NCBI RefSeq assembly: GCF_011734195.1
Contig: NZ_JAANTH010000002.1
Location: forward strand, 930,001 to 994,000
DNA: 64,000 bases
Direction of reading: 5' to 3'
Origin: Halobacterium sp. R2-5
GTDB lineage: Archaea > Halobacteriota > Halobacteria > Halobacteriales > Halobacteriaceae
Part shown: positions 1-8,743 of the stretch, in pieces
Position numbering within the stretch: the first letter of the stretch is position 1
Layout of the letters: the number at the start of each line of letters is the position of its first letter
The notes under the pieces: generated by a model
What the model saw: the letters and a program-made list of their open reading frames with translations, nothing else
Told to the model about the DNA's origin: nothing
Database searches by the model: none
Made by a program: the position numbers and the translations under genes

Positions 1-273
1 CCAGTAGTAGAAGTCGACCTCGTGGGCGTCGCAGAGCAGCACCTCGGCGCGTGGCTCGCCGTACACCGCGGCGGGCGTGTTCCGCGCCTCGTAGTCCTCG
101 CCGTGCACCAGGTAGCAGGCGTCGCAGGGCCGGTCCATCAGCGTCGGGAGCCGGCGCAGCCGCGCGCTCGCGTCGTCTCCCATCTCCTCGAAGCTCCGGT
201 AGTCGCCGTCCTTGTCGAACACCTCGTCCTCGTCGAAGCGCCACCCCCGGAAGCCGATGCTCACCTTGCTCAT
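1..273 (-). CDS. Conserved haloarchaeal protein, 3' end cut by window
   Basis: An ATG at 271-273 opens a frame that runs off the left edge, so 91 residues are visible and the C-terminus is missing. The protein is acidic and carries a CxxC pair (C50, C53) and a CxxH pair (C81, H84), a pattern typical of a small zinc-binding fold. A T-rich box at 297-305 lies about 25-30 bases upstream on the minus strand, as expected for a leaderless haloarchaeal gene. It is transcribed divergently from folP. I do not recognise the family and propose no function beyond possible metal binding. Confidence 0.7.
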   Translation of the reverse strand, partial: MSKVSIGFRGWRFDEDEVFDKDGDYRSFEEMGDDASARLRRLPTLMDRPCDACYLVHGEDYEARNTPAAVYGEPRAEVLLCDAHEVDFYYW

Positions 274-387
274 TGCCGGCGGCTAGGCGGCCGACCTACA
301 AAAGTCGCCTGAAGCCCGCGCTTGCCGGAGCCGGCCGTCAGTCCCGGAACCGATTGGCCTATGAGCGGCCGGTCCCGCCTTCGAGGC

Positions 388-1503
388 ATGCAGACGGTCG
401 ACGCCGCCGGCCTCCCCATCGGAGACGGCCACCCGCCCCGCATCATGGGCGTGCTGAACGTCTCGAAGGAATCGCCGTACGACCCGAGCGTCTTCGACGA
501 CCCCGACGAGGCGGCCGCGTACGTCGACAAGGCGCTCGTCGGCGAGGGCGCGGACATCGTCGACGTCGGCCTCGAGTCCGCGAACAAGAAGTTCGACGTG
601 CTCTCCGCCGAGCAGGAGTTAGCGCGCCTCGATACGGCCGTCGAGACCATCCAGCGGGTCGACGGCGACGCCGTGTTCTCCATCGAGACGCGGTACGCCG
701 AAGTCGCCGACGAGGCGCTCTCGCGGGGCTTCGACATGGTCAACGACATCTGCGGGTTCGCCGACCCCGAGATGCCCGCGGTCTGCGAGGCCCACGACGT
801 CGCCGTCGCGAAGATGGCGAGCCCGCCGGACCTCGAACGTCCGGGCGCGGTCGAGGACGTCGACGACATCTACGACGCGCTCACGCTGAACGGCTTCACG
901 GACAAGACCATCGTCGACCCCGCGTTCGGCGGGTGGAGCGAGGCCAAGACCCTCGACGACGACCGCGAGACGTTCGACCGGCTCCGTGAGTTCCGCGGGC
1001 ACGGCCACCCGATTCTGGTCTCGATCAACCGGAAGAACTTCCTCCGGGAGGTCGCCGACCGCTCCACGGCGGAAGCGCTCCCGGTCTCGCTGGCGGCGAC
1101 GTCGATGGCGGTTGAGCGCGGTGCGCACGTGATCCGGACCCACGACGTCGCGGAGACCCGGGACGCCGCCCTCGTCGGCTACGAGTTCCGCCGGGACCGC
1201 CGCGACGACGGCCGCGTCGAGGAGCTCGACGTGACGACAGTCCGGGAGGCCGAGCGCCACGTCTCGCGGCTCGACGGCGACCTCGACGCGGCGGCCGACG
1301 CGGCCGCCAGAGCGTACGAAGTACACGGGTTAGGCACCGATGAACGGGCCGCGCTAGCGGACGCGGGGGTCGCCGTCACGGGGGACGACCCGGCGTTCGT
1401 CGCGGCGCCCGTGAGCGTCCTCCGGGCGGCCGCGGCGGAACTGGAATCGCGGGACAGCGCGCTCGCCGACCTCTTCTCGGCGTGGTCGGTAAGCGACACG
1501 TAA
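388..1503 (+). CDS. folP: Dihydropteroate synthase (archaeal type)
   Basis: This 371-residue protein should condense hydroxymethyl-dihydropterin pyrophosphate with p-aminobenzoate or a related amine in the cytoplasm. The TIM-barrel landmarks of DHPS appear in order and in haloarchaeal form: 'IMGVLNVSKESPYD' near the N-terminus, 'GADIVDVG', 'VNDICGF', 'DPAFGGW', 'LVSINRKNF' and 'GAHVIRTHDV'. About 100 extra residues follow the barrel. I start at the ATG at 388, where similarity begins; ATGs further upstream in frame add only basic, non-conserved residues. MptE, the enzyme making its pterin substrate, follows on the same strand, which supports the assignment. Confidence 0.9.
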   Translation: MQTVDAAGLPIGDGHPPRIMGVLNVSKESPYDPSVFDDPDEAAAYVDKALVGEGADIVDVGLESANKKFDVLSAEQELARLDTAVETIQRVDGDAVFSIETRYAEVADEALSRGFDMVNDICGFADPEMPAVCEAHDVAVAKMASPPDLERPGAVEDVDDIYDALTLNGFTDKTIVDPAFGGWSEAKTLDDDRETFDRLREFRGHGHPILVSINRKNFLREVADRSTAEALPVSLAATSMAVERGAHVIRTHDVAETRDAALVGYEFRRDRRDDGRVEELDVTTVREAERHVSRLDGDLDAAADAAARAYEVHGLGTDERAALADAGVAVTGDDPAFVAAPVSVLRAAAAELESRDSALADLFSAWSVSDT

Positions 1504-1605
1504 CGGGAAAGCTTATACCGACGGGGACTAAATCCCGGATTGGAAGCCGGACCCCCGCTGGGTAGGGGTACTTTGCGGGGCGTCTCGGCTCGAACCAGGA
1601 ATCCT

Positions 1606-1617
1606 TTCATTTATTCA
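1606..1617 (+). promoter_or_regulatory. Putative TATA box of mptE
   Basis: A T-rich 'ttcatttattc' segment lies 20-29 bases before the mptE ATG, the expected place for a TATA box of a leaderless haloarchaeal transcript. A second AT-rich segment near 1509-1518 is an alternative that would give a leader of about 100 bases. Confidence 0.4.
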
Positions 1618-1634
1618 GGCCCGTAGCGACAGCC

Positions 1635-2324
1635 ATGGAGTTCGCCGACTGGGCGCCCGTCTACGCCGAGATTCTCGACGACTTCGGGTTCGACAGGGCC
1701 GCCGACGAGCGGGCGCGGGACGTGCTCGCCGAGTTCGCGGAGCCGTTCGACGTCTCGCGGCTCGACTGCACCGGCCGGCGGGTCGCTATCGCGGGCGGCG
1801 CCCCGTCGCTGGCGGACGAAGCGACCGTCGCGGCCGACGCGGACGTGGTGTTCGCGGCGTCGACGGCCGTGGACGTGCTCGCCGACGACGGCGTCGGCGT
1901 CGACCTGATGGTGACCGACCTCGACAAGAACCCGGAGACGGCACGCCGGCTCACCGAGTCCGGGACACCCGTCGCGGCGCACGCCCACGGCGACAACGTT
2001 CCAGCCGTCCGCGAGCACGTCCCCGAATTCGACGTCGAGCACGTCCTCGGCACGACCCAGGCCGAACCCACAGATTCGGTCTCCAACTTCGGCGGATTCA
2101 CGGACGGCGACCGCGCGGCGTTCCTCGCGGACCACCTCGGCGCCGCTGAGCTCGTGTTCCCGGGCTGGGACTTCGACGACCCCGCGGTCGATGCTCAGAA
2201 GGCGAAGAAACTGGCGTGGGCCGAACGCCTGCTGTACTGGCTGGAACACCGGCGCGGCGACCGCTTCGACGTGCTCGACGGCCGCCGAGACGCCCTCTCG
2301 CTACCGTCTGTCTCCGACTTCTAG
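1635..2324 (+). CDS. mptE: 6-hydroxymethylpterin diphosphokinase MptE
   Basis: This 229-residue protein matches the archaeal MptE/DUF115 family, which transfers pyrophosphate from ATP to 6-hydroxymethyl-7,8-dihydropterin and replaces bacterial FolK. Visible family features are the Rossmann-like 'RRVAIAGGAPSL' near residue 48, 'VDLMVTDLDKNP' near residue 90, 'AHAHGDN', and the late 'SNFGGFTDGDRA' and 'PGWDF' blocks. It lies downstream of folP on the same strand, so the pair forms a pterin module. Its TAG stop shares the palindrome CTAG with the stop codon of the convergent reductase gene. Confidence 0.88.
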   Translation: MEFADWAPVYAEILDDFGFDRAADERARDVLAEFAEPFDVSRLDCTGRRVAIAGGAPSLADEATVAADADVVFAASTAVDVLADDGVGVDLMVTDLDKNPETARRLTESGTPVAAHAHGDNVPAVREHVPEFDVEHVLGTTQAEPTDSVSNFGGFTDGDRAAFLADHLGAAELVFPGWDFDDPAVDAQKAKKLAWAERLLYWLEHRRGDRFDVLDGRRDALSLPSVSDF

Positions 2325-3292
2325 GGCTCCAGCACGACCTTCCCCGTGGTCTCGCGGTCCTCGAGCGCGCGGTGGGCCTCCGCGGCGTCCGCGAGGTCGA
2401 ACGTCTGCCCGACGATCACCTCGAGTTCGCCCTCGCGGAGCAGCCGGGAGAGTTCACCGACAGGCGCGAACACGCGCTCGGGGTCGCTGGCGGCCGCGCG
2501 GCCGAGGTGGAAGCCCTCGACGGACTTGTTCCCGAACAGCAGCGTCGCCGTGTCGACCGTGCCGGGTTCGCCGGAGGCGGCGCCGTACGCGACGATGCGG
2601 CCGAACGGCGCGAGCGCGTCGACGCTCTCGCGGAACGTCTCGCCGCCCACGCCGTCCAGCACGAGGTCGACGCCCCCGCCGTCCGTCAAATCGTCGACGG
2701 CCTCGGCGAAGTCGGTCTCCGTGTAGTTGATGGGGCGGTCGCAGCCGAGCCGTTCGGCCAGTGAGAGCTTCTCCGCGGTGCTCGCGGTGCCGAACACCTC
2801 TGCGCCGGCGTGGTCGGCGAGCTGGACCGCGGCCGTGCCGACGCCGCCCGCCGCGGCGTGCACGAGCACGCGCTCGCCGCCCTCGAGGCCGCCCCACTCG
2901 TGGAGGCAGTGGTGGGCGGTGAGGAACTGGACGGGGAAGCCGGCGGCCGCCGCAAACGGCATCGACTCCGGGACGTCGAACAGCGAGAGCGCGGGCGCGG
3001 TGACGTACTCGGCGTACGCGCCGCCGTCGACCATCGCGACGACGCGGTCGCCGACCTCGCGGTCTGCACCCTCGCCGACCGCGTCGATAGTTCCCGCGGC
3101 CTCCATCCCCGGCACGTAGCGGGGCTGTGGGCCGCCGTGGTAGTGGCCGCGGCGCTGCATCACGTCCGCGAAGTTCACGCCGACGGCTTCGACGTCGATG
3201 CGGACCTCGCCGGGGCCGGGCTCGGGCTGGTCGCGCTCGACGCGTTCGAGCGTGCTCGCGTCGCCGAATTCGGAGACCTCGATCGCTTGCAT
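2321..3292 (-). CDS. Zinc-independent MDR quinone oxidoreductase
   Basis: This 323-residue medium-chain reductase belongs to the NADPH:quinone oxidoreductase branch. The N-terminal GroES-like domain carries 'VGVNFADVMQRRGHY', the typical QOR signature, and has no catalytic zinc cysteines. The NADP-binding Rossmann segment 'VLVHAAAGGVGTAAVQLA' sits near residue 140. The likely role is reduction of quinones or enones with NADPH in the cytoplasm. I use the internal ATG ('MQAIEVSEFGD'), since upstream in-frame residues are not conserved in type. It is convergent with mptE, overlapping by 4 bases, and lies downstream of the F420-type oxidoreductase gene. Confidence 0.85.
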   Translation of the reverse strand: MQAIEVSEFGDASTLERVERDQPEPGPGEVRIDVEAVGVNFADVMQRRGHYHGGPQPRYVPGMEAAGTIDAVGEGADREVGDRVVAMVDGGAYAEYVTAPALSLFDVPESMPFAAAAGFPVQFLTAHHCLHEWGGLEGGERVLVHAAAGGVGTAAVQLADHAGAEVFGTASTAEKLSLAERLGCDRPINYTETDFAEAVDDLTDGGGVDLVLDGVGGETFRESVDALAPFGRIVAYGAASGEPGTVDTATLLFGNKSVEGFHLGRAAASDPERVFAPVGELSRLLREGELEVIVGQTFDLADAAEAHRALEDRETTGKVVLEP

Positions 3293-3361
3293 ACCTCGAC
3301 AGACGCGAGCGACGCGGAAAAGAGCCAATCAAACCCGGGACAACGCGGCCCGTGTTTCCGC

Positions 3362-4363
3362 TCACTCGGGCGCGACCGCTTCCAGCGTCTGGTCGATGAT
3401 CGCGCGGTCCGCGGCCCGCGGGAACGAGACGGCGATGGCGTCGACGCCGTCGACGGCCGCGAAGTCCGACACGCGCTCGCGGACCTCTTCTGGTGTCCCG
3501 GCGGCCCCGAGCGCGTCCAGCAGGTCGTCGGAGACGCTGGCGACGGCGCGCTCGCGCTCCTCGTCCTGCCACGCCTCGTAGATGGTCTCGGCGGCGTCCT
3601 CGTGGCCCTGCCGGGCGAGCGCGTCCCGGTAGAACGTCCCCATGCCGCCGACGTAGAACGCCAGGTGCTGGCGCACGAGGTCGCGGGCGGCGTCGCCGTC
3701 TGGGAGCGCGCAGCACGGCAGCACGAACGTCGTCCGGACGTCTTCGGGGTCGCGGTCGCCGAGTTCGGCGCCGCGCCGCAGGTCCTCGAGGCGGTCCTCG
3801 AAGCCGTCCTTCGTGAACATGAGCGCGTGCCAGCCGTCCGCGAACCGGCCCGCGAGTTCGACCGCCTTCGGGCCCATGCCGGTGACGTCGATCTCGGGCG
3901 CTGGCTCCGGCGGGCCCTGTCGCAGCCTGAACCCACCTGTCTGGACGATGTCGCCGTCGTAGTCCACGCGTTCGCCAGCGAGCACTTTCCGGACGACGTC
4001 GACGTACTCGCGGGTGCGCTTCAGGGGGTTGCCGAACTCCTGGCCGTGCCAGCCCTCCACGACCGCGGGACCGCTCGGGCCGAGGCCGAGGCGGAAGCGG
4101 CCGCCCGAGTGCTCCTGGAGCGTGGCGGCGGTCTGGCCGAGCAGCGCGGCGCTCCGCGAGTACGTGTTCACGATGCTGGTGCCGAGGCCGATGGAGTCGG
4201 TGCGGTCGGCGAGCGCGGACAGCGTCGTGACCGCGTCCCGGCCCCACGTCTCGGGAAACCACGCGCGGTCGTAGCCGAGCTCCTCGGCGTGCTCGCCGAT
4301 GCCGACGACGTCGTCGAGGGAGTCCTGCGCGGCGACGGGCAGGTGGACGGTGCGGTCGGTCAC
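3362..4363 (-). CDS. F420-type LLM flavin/F420 oxidoreductase
   Basis: This 333-residue protein has the luciferase-like TIM-barrel signatures of F420-dependent oxidoreductases: 'AWFPETWGRDAVTTL' near residue 35, 'IGLGTSIVNTYSRS', 'GRFRLGLGPSGPAVVEGWHG' and 'EIDVTGMGPKAVELAG'. It probably performs an F420H2-linked redox step; the substrate cannot be read from sequence. The start is GTG and overlaps the TGA stop of the upstream SDR (shared GTGA), implying translational coupling. The acyl-CoA ligase, SDR and this gene form a minus-strand series that may serve fatty acid or lipid-like catabolism. Confidence 0.82.
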   Translation of the reverse strand: MTDRTVHLPVAAQDSLDDVVGIGEHAEELGYDRAWFPETWGRDAVTTLSALADRTDSIGLGTSIVNTYSRSAALLGQTAATLQEHSGGRFRLGLGPSGPAVVEGWHGQEFGNPLKRTREYVDVVRKVLAGERVDYDGDIVQTGGFRLRQGPPEPAPEIDVTGMGPKAVELAGRFADGWHALMFTKDGFEDRLEDLRRGAELGDRDPEDVRTTFVLPCCALPDGDAARDLVRQHLAFYVGGMGTFYRDALARQGHEDAAETIYEAWQDEERERAVASVSDDLLDALGAAGTPEEVRERVSDFAAVDGVDAIAVSFPRAADRAIIDQTLEAVAPE

Positions 4364-5124
4364 GGCGACGGCACCTCCTCGCCCTGCGGGACGCCGCCAG
4401 CCGTCACCGTCTCGCCCACGACGAACGACGCGGCGGGGCTGGCGAGGAACCGCGCCACGTCTGCGATCTCCCCGCTGACGCCGATGCGGCGGTCCACGTC
4501 CTCACGGTCGATGTCGTCCGCGGAGACACCCATCTGGGATTCGAGGCCGGGCGTCGCGACGAACCCGGGCGCGATGCAGTTCACGCGCACGTCCTCGGGC
4601 GCCCACTCCGCGGCGAGCGTCCGCGTGAGGTTGATGACGGCGGCCTTCGCGGCGGCGTAGTGGCTCATGTAGGGAGCGCCCTCCTGCCCGGCGACGCTCG
4701 CGACGTTCACCACCGCGCCGCCGCCGTCCTTGAGGTGGTCGGCAGCGGCCTGCGTGCAGTGATAGGTGCCACCGAGGTTCACGTCGAGGATGGTGTCCCA
4801 GCCGTTCGGCGAGATGTCCTCGAAGCCCGCGACGAAGCTCGCGCCCGCGTTGTTCACGAGCACGTCGAGGCCGCCGAACTCCTCGACGGTCGCCTCGACT
4901 AAGGCGTCGACGGCGTCCCGGTCGGTGACGTCGCACTCGACGGCGAGTGCGCTGCCGCCGTCCTCGCGGATGCCCTCGGCGACGGGGTCGACGTTCGCCT
5001 GCTCGCGCGAGCACACCACGACGTCCGCGCCGTCGGCGGCGAACCGCTCCGCGATGGCGCGCCCGATGCCGCTCGACGCGCCCGTGACGACGGCCGTCCC
5101 GGACACCGAGAATCTGTCTGGCAT
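4360..5124 (-). CDS. Short-chain dehydrogenase/reductase
   Basis: This 254-residue classical SDR has the cofactor motif 'TGASSGIG' near residue 13, 'NNAGAS' near residue 85, the catalytic Ser in the 'NVASVAGQ' strand and the YxxxK pair in 'SHYAAAKAAV'. The 'PGFVATPG' and 'VVGETVTAGG' C-terminal blocks are typical of 3-oxoacyl-ACP reductase or glucose dehydrogenase-like members. The start 'MPDRFSVSG' is preferred over an upstream ATG that adds nine residues. Its stop overlaps the GTG start of the downstream F420-type gene. The substrate is unknown; the neighbouring acyl-CoA ligase makes a 3-hydroxyacyl substrate plausible. Confidence 0.85.
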   Translation of the reverse strand: MPDRFSVSGTAVVTGASSGIGRAIAERFAADGADVVVCSREQANVDPVAEGIREDGGSALAVECDVTDRDAVDALVEATVEEFGGLDVLVNNAGASFVAGFEDISPNGWDTILDVNLGGTYHCTQAAADHLKDGGGAVVNVASVAGQEGAPYMSHYAAAKAAVINLTRTLAAEWAPEDVRVNCIAPGFVATPGLESQMGVSADDIDREDVDRRIGVSGEIADVARFLASPAASFVVGETVTAGGVPQGEEVPSP

Positions 5125-5207
5125 ACCCGCCGATTCTGCGGCTCGGCGCATAAAACTGTGTCAACGGCTGACAACCCGAAGCGGGTTGCCGCCAGGGGGT
5201 CTGCCCG

Positions 5208-6764
5208 CTACCCCTCGACGAGTTCGAACTTCTGGACCTTCCCGGTGGTCGTCCGCGGGAGCTCGTCGACGAACTCGACCTCCCGGGGGTGCTTGTACTC
5301 CGCGAGGCGGTCGAGGCAGAACTGCTTGAGTTCCTCGCCGGTCACGTCGGCGTCCGGCGCCTTCACGACGAACGCCTTCACGGTCTCGCCCCGGCGGTCG
5401 TCCGGCACGCCGACGACAGCGACGTCCGCGACCGCCTCGTGCTCGAAGAGGAGCTCCTCGACTTCGCGGGGGTAGACGTTGTACCCCGCCGTGTTTATCA
5501 TGTGCTTCTTGCGGTCGACGACGTAGAAGTAGCCGTCCTCGTCGTGGTAGCCGAGGTCGCCCGTGTGGAACCAGCGCTTTCCGTCCGCTTCGGTGAACGC
5601 TTCCTCGTTGGCATCGGGCAGCCCCGAGTAGCCTTTCATCACGTTCGGCCCGGAGACGACGAGTTCGCCCGTGATGTCGTCCATGTCGGCGTCGTCCTCG
5701 TCTACCGGTCCCTCCTCGATTGGCGGCACGTCCTCGAAGTCCGGCGTGACGATGCGCGCGTCGACGCCCTCCAGGGGCTTCCCGATGGAACCGACGCGTC
5801 GCCCCCAGTTCGGGCTGTTGAAGTGCGTGACGGGGCTGGTCTCCGTGAGCCCGTAGCCCTCGTAGATTTTCACGGGGTAGAGCTCCTCGAAGCGCCGCAG
5901 CACCTCGATGGGGATGCCGGAGCCGCCGACCGTGCACTGCCGCAGCGAGGAGAGGTCGAACTCCTCGGCGTTCGGCTGATTGATGACGTCGTTGTACATC
6001 GCGGGCACGCCGTCGAACAGCGTGATGTCGGCGTCAGCGACCAGCCCCATCGCCTGCTGGGCGTCCCACTTCGGCAGCGGGTAGAACGACGCGCCCGCGA
6101 ACAGCGCGGCGTTCATCCCCACCGTCATGCCGTAGATGTGGAATAAGGGGAGGACGCCGAGCTTGCGGTCCTCGGGGTCCACGCCGTCGGGCACGATGTC
6201 GATGGACTGCCGGGTGTTCGTCGCGAGGTTGTGGTGGGTGAGCTGGACGCCCTTCGGCTTCCCGGTCGTCCCGGAGGTGTACGGCTGGACGGCGACGTCG
6301 TCGTCCCCGCGTTCGGCGACGGTGTCGTCGCCGTCGGTGAGGAACTCGCGGAACGGCGTCCCCGAGTCGGCGTCGCCCCCTACTGTGACGACGCGTTCGA
6401 CGTTCGTGTCCTCGCGTACCTCCTCGACGAACGGCACGACGTCGGCGAGCGCGACCACCGTCTCCGCCCCCGAGTCGGAGAGCAGGTGCTCGATCTCCCG
6501 GCTCTTGTACTGGGGGTTCATCGGTACGACCCTGCAGCCGGCGCGGAGCGCGCCGTGGAACGCGACGACGAACTGCGGGAGGTTCGGCAGGTAGACCCCC
6601 ACGGCGTCGCCGGCATCGACGCCCGCGTCGCGGAGCGCGGCGGCGAACTGCCCGGTCTGCGCCCAGAACTCCCCGTACGAGATCTCGGTGTCCTCGTAGA
6701 CCACTGCGGGTCGCTCGGCCTGCTCGTCGACGACTTCCTCGATGTGTCGGACTAGATTCGTCAC
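5208..6764 (-). CDS. Long-chain acyl-CoA ligase (AMP-forming)
   Basis: This 518-residue ANL-superfamily enzyme activates a carboxylic acid to the acyl-AMP and then the CoA thioester. The P-loop-like 'YTSGTTGKPKGVQLTHHN' is near residue 170, 'GYGLTETSP' in the middle, and 'WFHTGDLGYHDEDGYFYVVD' with 'RKKHMI' marks the hinge. The C-terminal 'PRTTTGKVQKFEL' includes the catalytic lysine. I start at the GTG at 6762-6764 ('MTNLVRHIEEVV'); a GTG three codons upstream is possible. It is the first gene of a minus-strand group with SDR and F420-type oxidoreductase and is divergent from a hotdog thioesterase. Confidence 0.88.
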   Translation of the reverse strand: MTNLVRHIEEVVDEQAERPAVVYEDTEISYGEFWAQTGQFAAALRDAGVDAGDAVGVYLPNLPQFVVAFHGALRAGCRVVPMNPQYKSREIEHLLSDSGAETVVALADVVPFVEEVREDTNVERVVTVGGDADSGTPFREFLTDGDDTVAERGDDDVAVQPYTSGTTGKPKGVQLTHHNLATNTRQSIDIVPDGVDPEDRKLGVLPLFHIYGMTVGMNAALFAGASFYPLPKWDAQQAMGLVADADITLFDGVPAMYNDVINQPNAEEFDLSSLRQCTVGGSGIPIEVLRRFEELYPVKIYEGYGLTETSPVTHFNSPNWGRRVGSIGKPLEGVDARIVTPDFEDVPPIEEGPVDEDDADMDDITGELVVSGPNVMKGYSGLPDANEEAFTEADGKRWFHTGDLGYHDEDGYFYVVDRKKHMINTAGYNVYPREVEELLFEHEAVADVAVVGVPDDRRGETVKAFVVKAPDADVTGEELKQFCLDRLAEYKHPREVEFVDELPRTTTGKVQKFELVEG

Positions 6765-6830
6765 GGCTACCACGCACCAAGGGAGTCTATCATCAATAAT
6801 ACTGGTGTTGGTTGAGTGGTGACTCGGTGG

Positions 6831-6838
6831 GCTTTTCC
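6831..6838 (+). promoter_or_regulatory. T-rich promoter box of the thioesterase gene
   Basis: The segment 'gcttttcc' lies 24-31 bases before the ATG at 6862. Equivalent T-rich boxes lie at 7311-7318 (photolyase), 11208-11215 (89-residue protein) and 12535-12541 (thyX), each about 25-35 bases before the start codon. This fits leaderless transcription with weak TATA boxes in this core region. Confidence 0.4.
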
Positions 6839-6861
6839 ACGCCGACCGCGCATCCCTCGAC

Positions 6862-7305
6862 ATGACCGCGTTCGACGCCGACGACGTGCAGGCGTTCATC
6901 CAGTCGTACGTCGACGACCACGGCTTCCTCTCCTTCCTCGACCTGCGCGTCGAGGAGGTCACCGACGGCGAGATGACGCTGCGCATCCCGTACGACGAGA
7001 AGCTCACGAACCACGGCGCCGGCGAGGGGAACGTCCACGGCGGCATCGCCGCCACCATCATCGACACCGCAGGCGGGCTCGCCATTCGCACGACCCTCGA
7101 CGAGCCCGTGACGGCGGGCGTCGCCACCATCGACCTGAACGTCTCCTACCTCCGCCCCGCTCGCGGCGACCTCGTCGCTGAAGCGGACGTGATTCGCGTC
7201 GGCTCCACCGTCGGCGTCGCCGAGGTCACTGTCACCTGCGAGAACGAGGACGGCGAGCGCGTGGAGGTCGCGGTCGGCCGCGGGTCGTTCCGCGTGTTCC
7301 AGTAG
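6862..7305 (+). CDS. PaaI-family hotdog thioesterase
   Basis: This 147-residue protein is a single hotdog domain of the PaaI/YbgC class that hydrolyses acyl-CoA thioesters. The signature 'GNVHGGIAATIIDTAGGLA' near residue 58 contains the HGG motif and the acidic catalytic region, and 'TIDLNVSYLRPARG' follows at about residue 93. It is divergent from the acyl-CoA ligase across a 97-base gap, which suggests linked acyl-CoA metabolism. The substrate range cannot be deduced. Confidence 0.85.
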   Translation: MTAFDADDVQAFIQSYVDDHGFLSFLDLRVEEVTDGEMTLRIPYDEKLTNHGAGEGNVHGGIAATIIDTAGGLAIRTTLDEPVTAGVATIDLNVSYLRPARGDLVAEADVIRVGSTVGVAEVTVTCENEDGERVEVAVGRGSFRVFQ

Positions 7306-7342
7306 CGGTACCTTTTCGCGGCACGCCGCCCACGAGTCGGGC

Positions 7343-8743
7343 ATGCAGCTGTTCTGGCACCGCCGGGACCTCCGCGCGGCGGACAATCTGGGGCTCGCGG
7401 CGGCCGCCGATTCGGGGGAAGTCGTGCCCGTGTTCTGCTTCGACGACGAAGTCCTCGATCACGCGAGCCCGCCGCGCGTGGCGTTCGTGCTGGACGCGCT
7501 CGCCCACCTCCGGGCGCGCTACCGCGACCTCGGCAGCGACCTCCTGATTCGCCACGGCGACCCGTCCGCGGTGCTGCTCGACCTCGCCGAGGAGTACAAC
7601 GCCGACCGCGTCGTCTGGAACCACGACTACTCGGGGCTCGCCCGCGAGCGCGACGAGGCCGTGCGTGCCGCGCTCGGTGACGCGGGCTACGCCCACGAGC
7701 AGTTCCACGACGCCGTCTTCCACGAGCCCGGCGCGATTCGCACGAACGCCGGCGACCCCTACTCCGTGTACACGTACTTCTGGAAGAAGTGGCGGGACCG
7801 CGAGAAGCCCGCGCCCGTCCCCGAGCCCGACGCCGACAGTCTCGCCGACGTCTCGGGCGACGAACTGCCCACCTCGTCGGACCTCGGGTTCGCAGAGCCC
7901 GACGCCGACCTGCCGAAAGCGGGCACGGAAGCCGCTCGCGACCGCCTCGACGCGTTCTGCGAGGAAGACGTCTTCCGCTACGAGGAGGCCCGGGACTACC
8001 CCGCCGAGGGGGCGACGTCGCGGCTCTCCCAGGACCTCAAGTTCGGGACCATCGGCGTCCGCGAGGTGTACGAGCGCACCGAGGACGCGATGGAGCGAGC
8101 GGACGGCGACGAGGAGCGAGAGAGCGTTCGGGAGTTCCGTCAGCAGCTCGCGTGGCGGGAGTTCTACGCGCAAGTGCTGTACTTCACCCCCGGGGTGGTC
8201 GCGGCGAACTACAAGGAGTACGCGAACCCCATCGAGTGGCGCGAGGACGACGACGAACTGCGGGCGTGGAAGCGCGGGGAGACCGGCTACCCCATCGTGG
8301 ACGCCGGGATGCGACAGCTCCGCGAGGAAGCCTACGTGCACAACCGCGTGCGGATGCTCGTCGCGTCGTTTCTCACGAAGGACCTCCTGCAGGACTGGCG
8401 CGAGGGGTACGACCACTTCCGGCAGCGCCTCGTCGACCACGACACCGCCAACGACAACGGCGGCTGGCAGTGGGCGGCCTCGACGGGCACGGACGCCCAG
8501 CCGTACTTCCGCGTGTTCAACCCGACGACGCAGGGCGAGCGCTACGACCCGGACGCCGAGTACATCACCGAGTACGTCCCCGAGCTACGCGGTGTGCCGG
8601 CCGAGAAGATTCACGCGTGGCCGGACCTCGACGCCGACGAGCGCGAGCGTCTCGCGCCAGACTACCCCGACCCGATAGTGGACCACGGGGAGCGCCGCGA
8701 GGCGGCTATCGCGATGTTCGAGGCGGCGCGCGGCGACGACTAG
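7343..8743 (+). CDS. phr: Deoxyribodipyrimidine photolyase
   Basis: This 466-residue flavoprotein repairs UV-induced pyrimidine dimers using light. The N-terminal photolyase alpha/beta domain begins 'MQLFWHRRDLRAADN'. The C-terminal FAD-binding helical domain carries 'SRLSQDLKFGTIGVREVYER', 'WREFYAQVLYF', 'GYPIVDAGMRQL' and 'NDNGGWQWAASTGTDAQPYF', the family signatures around FAD and the electron-transfer tryptophans. Length is normal. Its T-rich promoter box lies 25-32 bases upstream. The stop codon shares CTAG with the convergent MFS gene. A cryptochrome-like non-repair role cannot be fully excluded from sequence. Confidence 0.9.
   Translation: MQLFWHRRDLRAADNLGLAAAADSGEVVPVFCFDDEVLDHASPPRVAFVLDALAHLRARYRDLGSDLLIRHGDPSAVLLDLAEEYNADRVVWNHDYSGLARERDEAVRAALGDAGYAHEQFHDAVFHEPGAIRTNAGDPYSVYTYFWKKWRDREKPAPVPEPDADSLADVSGDELPTSSDLGFAEPDADLPKAGTEAARDRLDAFCEEDVFRYEEARDYPAEGATSRLSQDLKFGTIGVREVYERTEDAMERADGDEERESVREFRQQLAWREFYAQVLYFTPGVVAANYKEYANPIEWREDDDELRAWKRGETGYPIVDAGMRQLREEAYVHNRVRMLVASFLTKDLLQDWREGYDHFRQRLVDHDTANDNGGWQWAASTGTDAQPYFRVFNPTTQGERYDPDAEYITEYVPELRGVPAEKIHAWPDLDADERERLAPDYPDPIVDHGERREAAIAMFEAARGDD

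Noticed and set aside
2454-4262. Long open frame of about 600 codons opposite the MDR and F420-type genes
   Set aside because: Its product is almost entirely Arg, Gly, Pro and Ala, as expected for a shadow frame of acidic GC-rich genes.
6790-6802. 'caataatact' between the acyl-CoA ligase and the thioesterase
   Set aside because: It resembles the element but has an extra base in the core and is in the core region without a matching TATA spacing.
2321-8743. CTAG shared stop codons at 2321-2324 and 8740-8743
   Set aside because: Tail-to-tail overlap of TAG stops in a palindromic CTAG is a common outcome of compact convergent genes and needs no special function.
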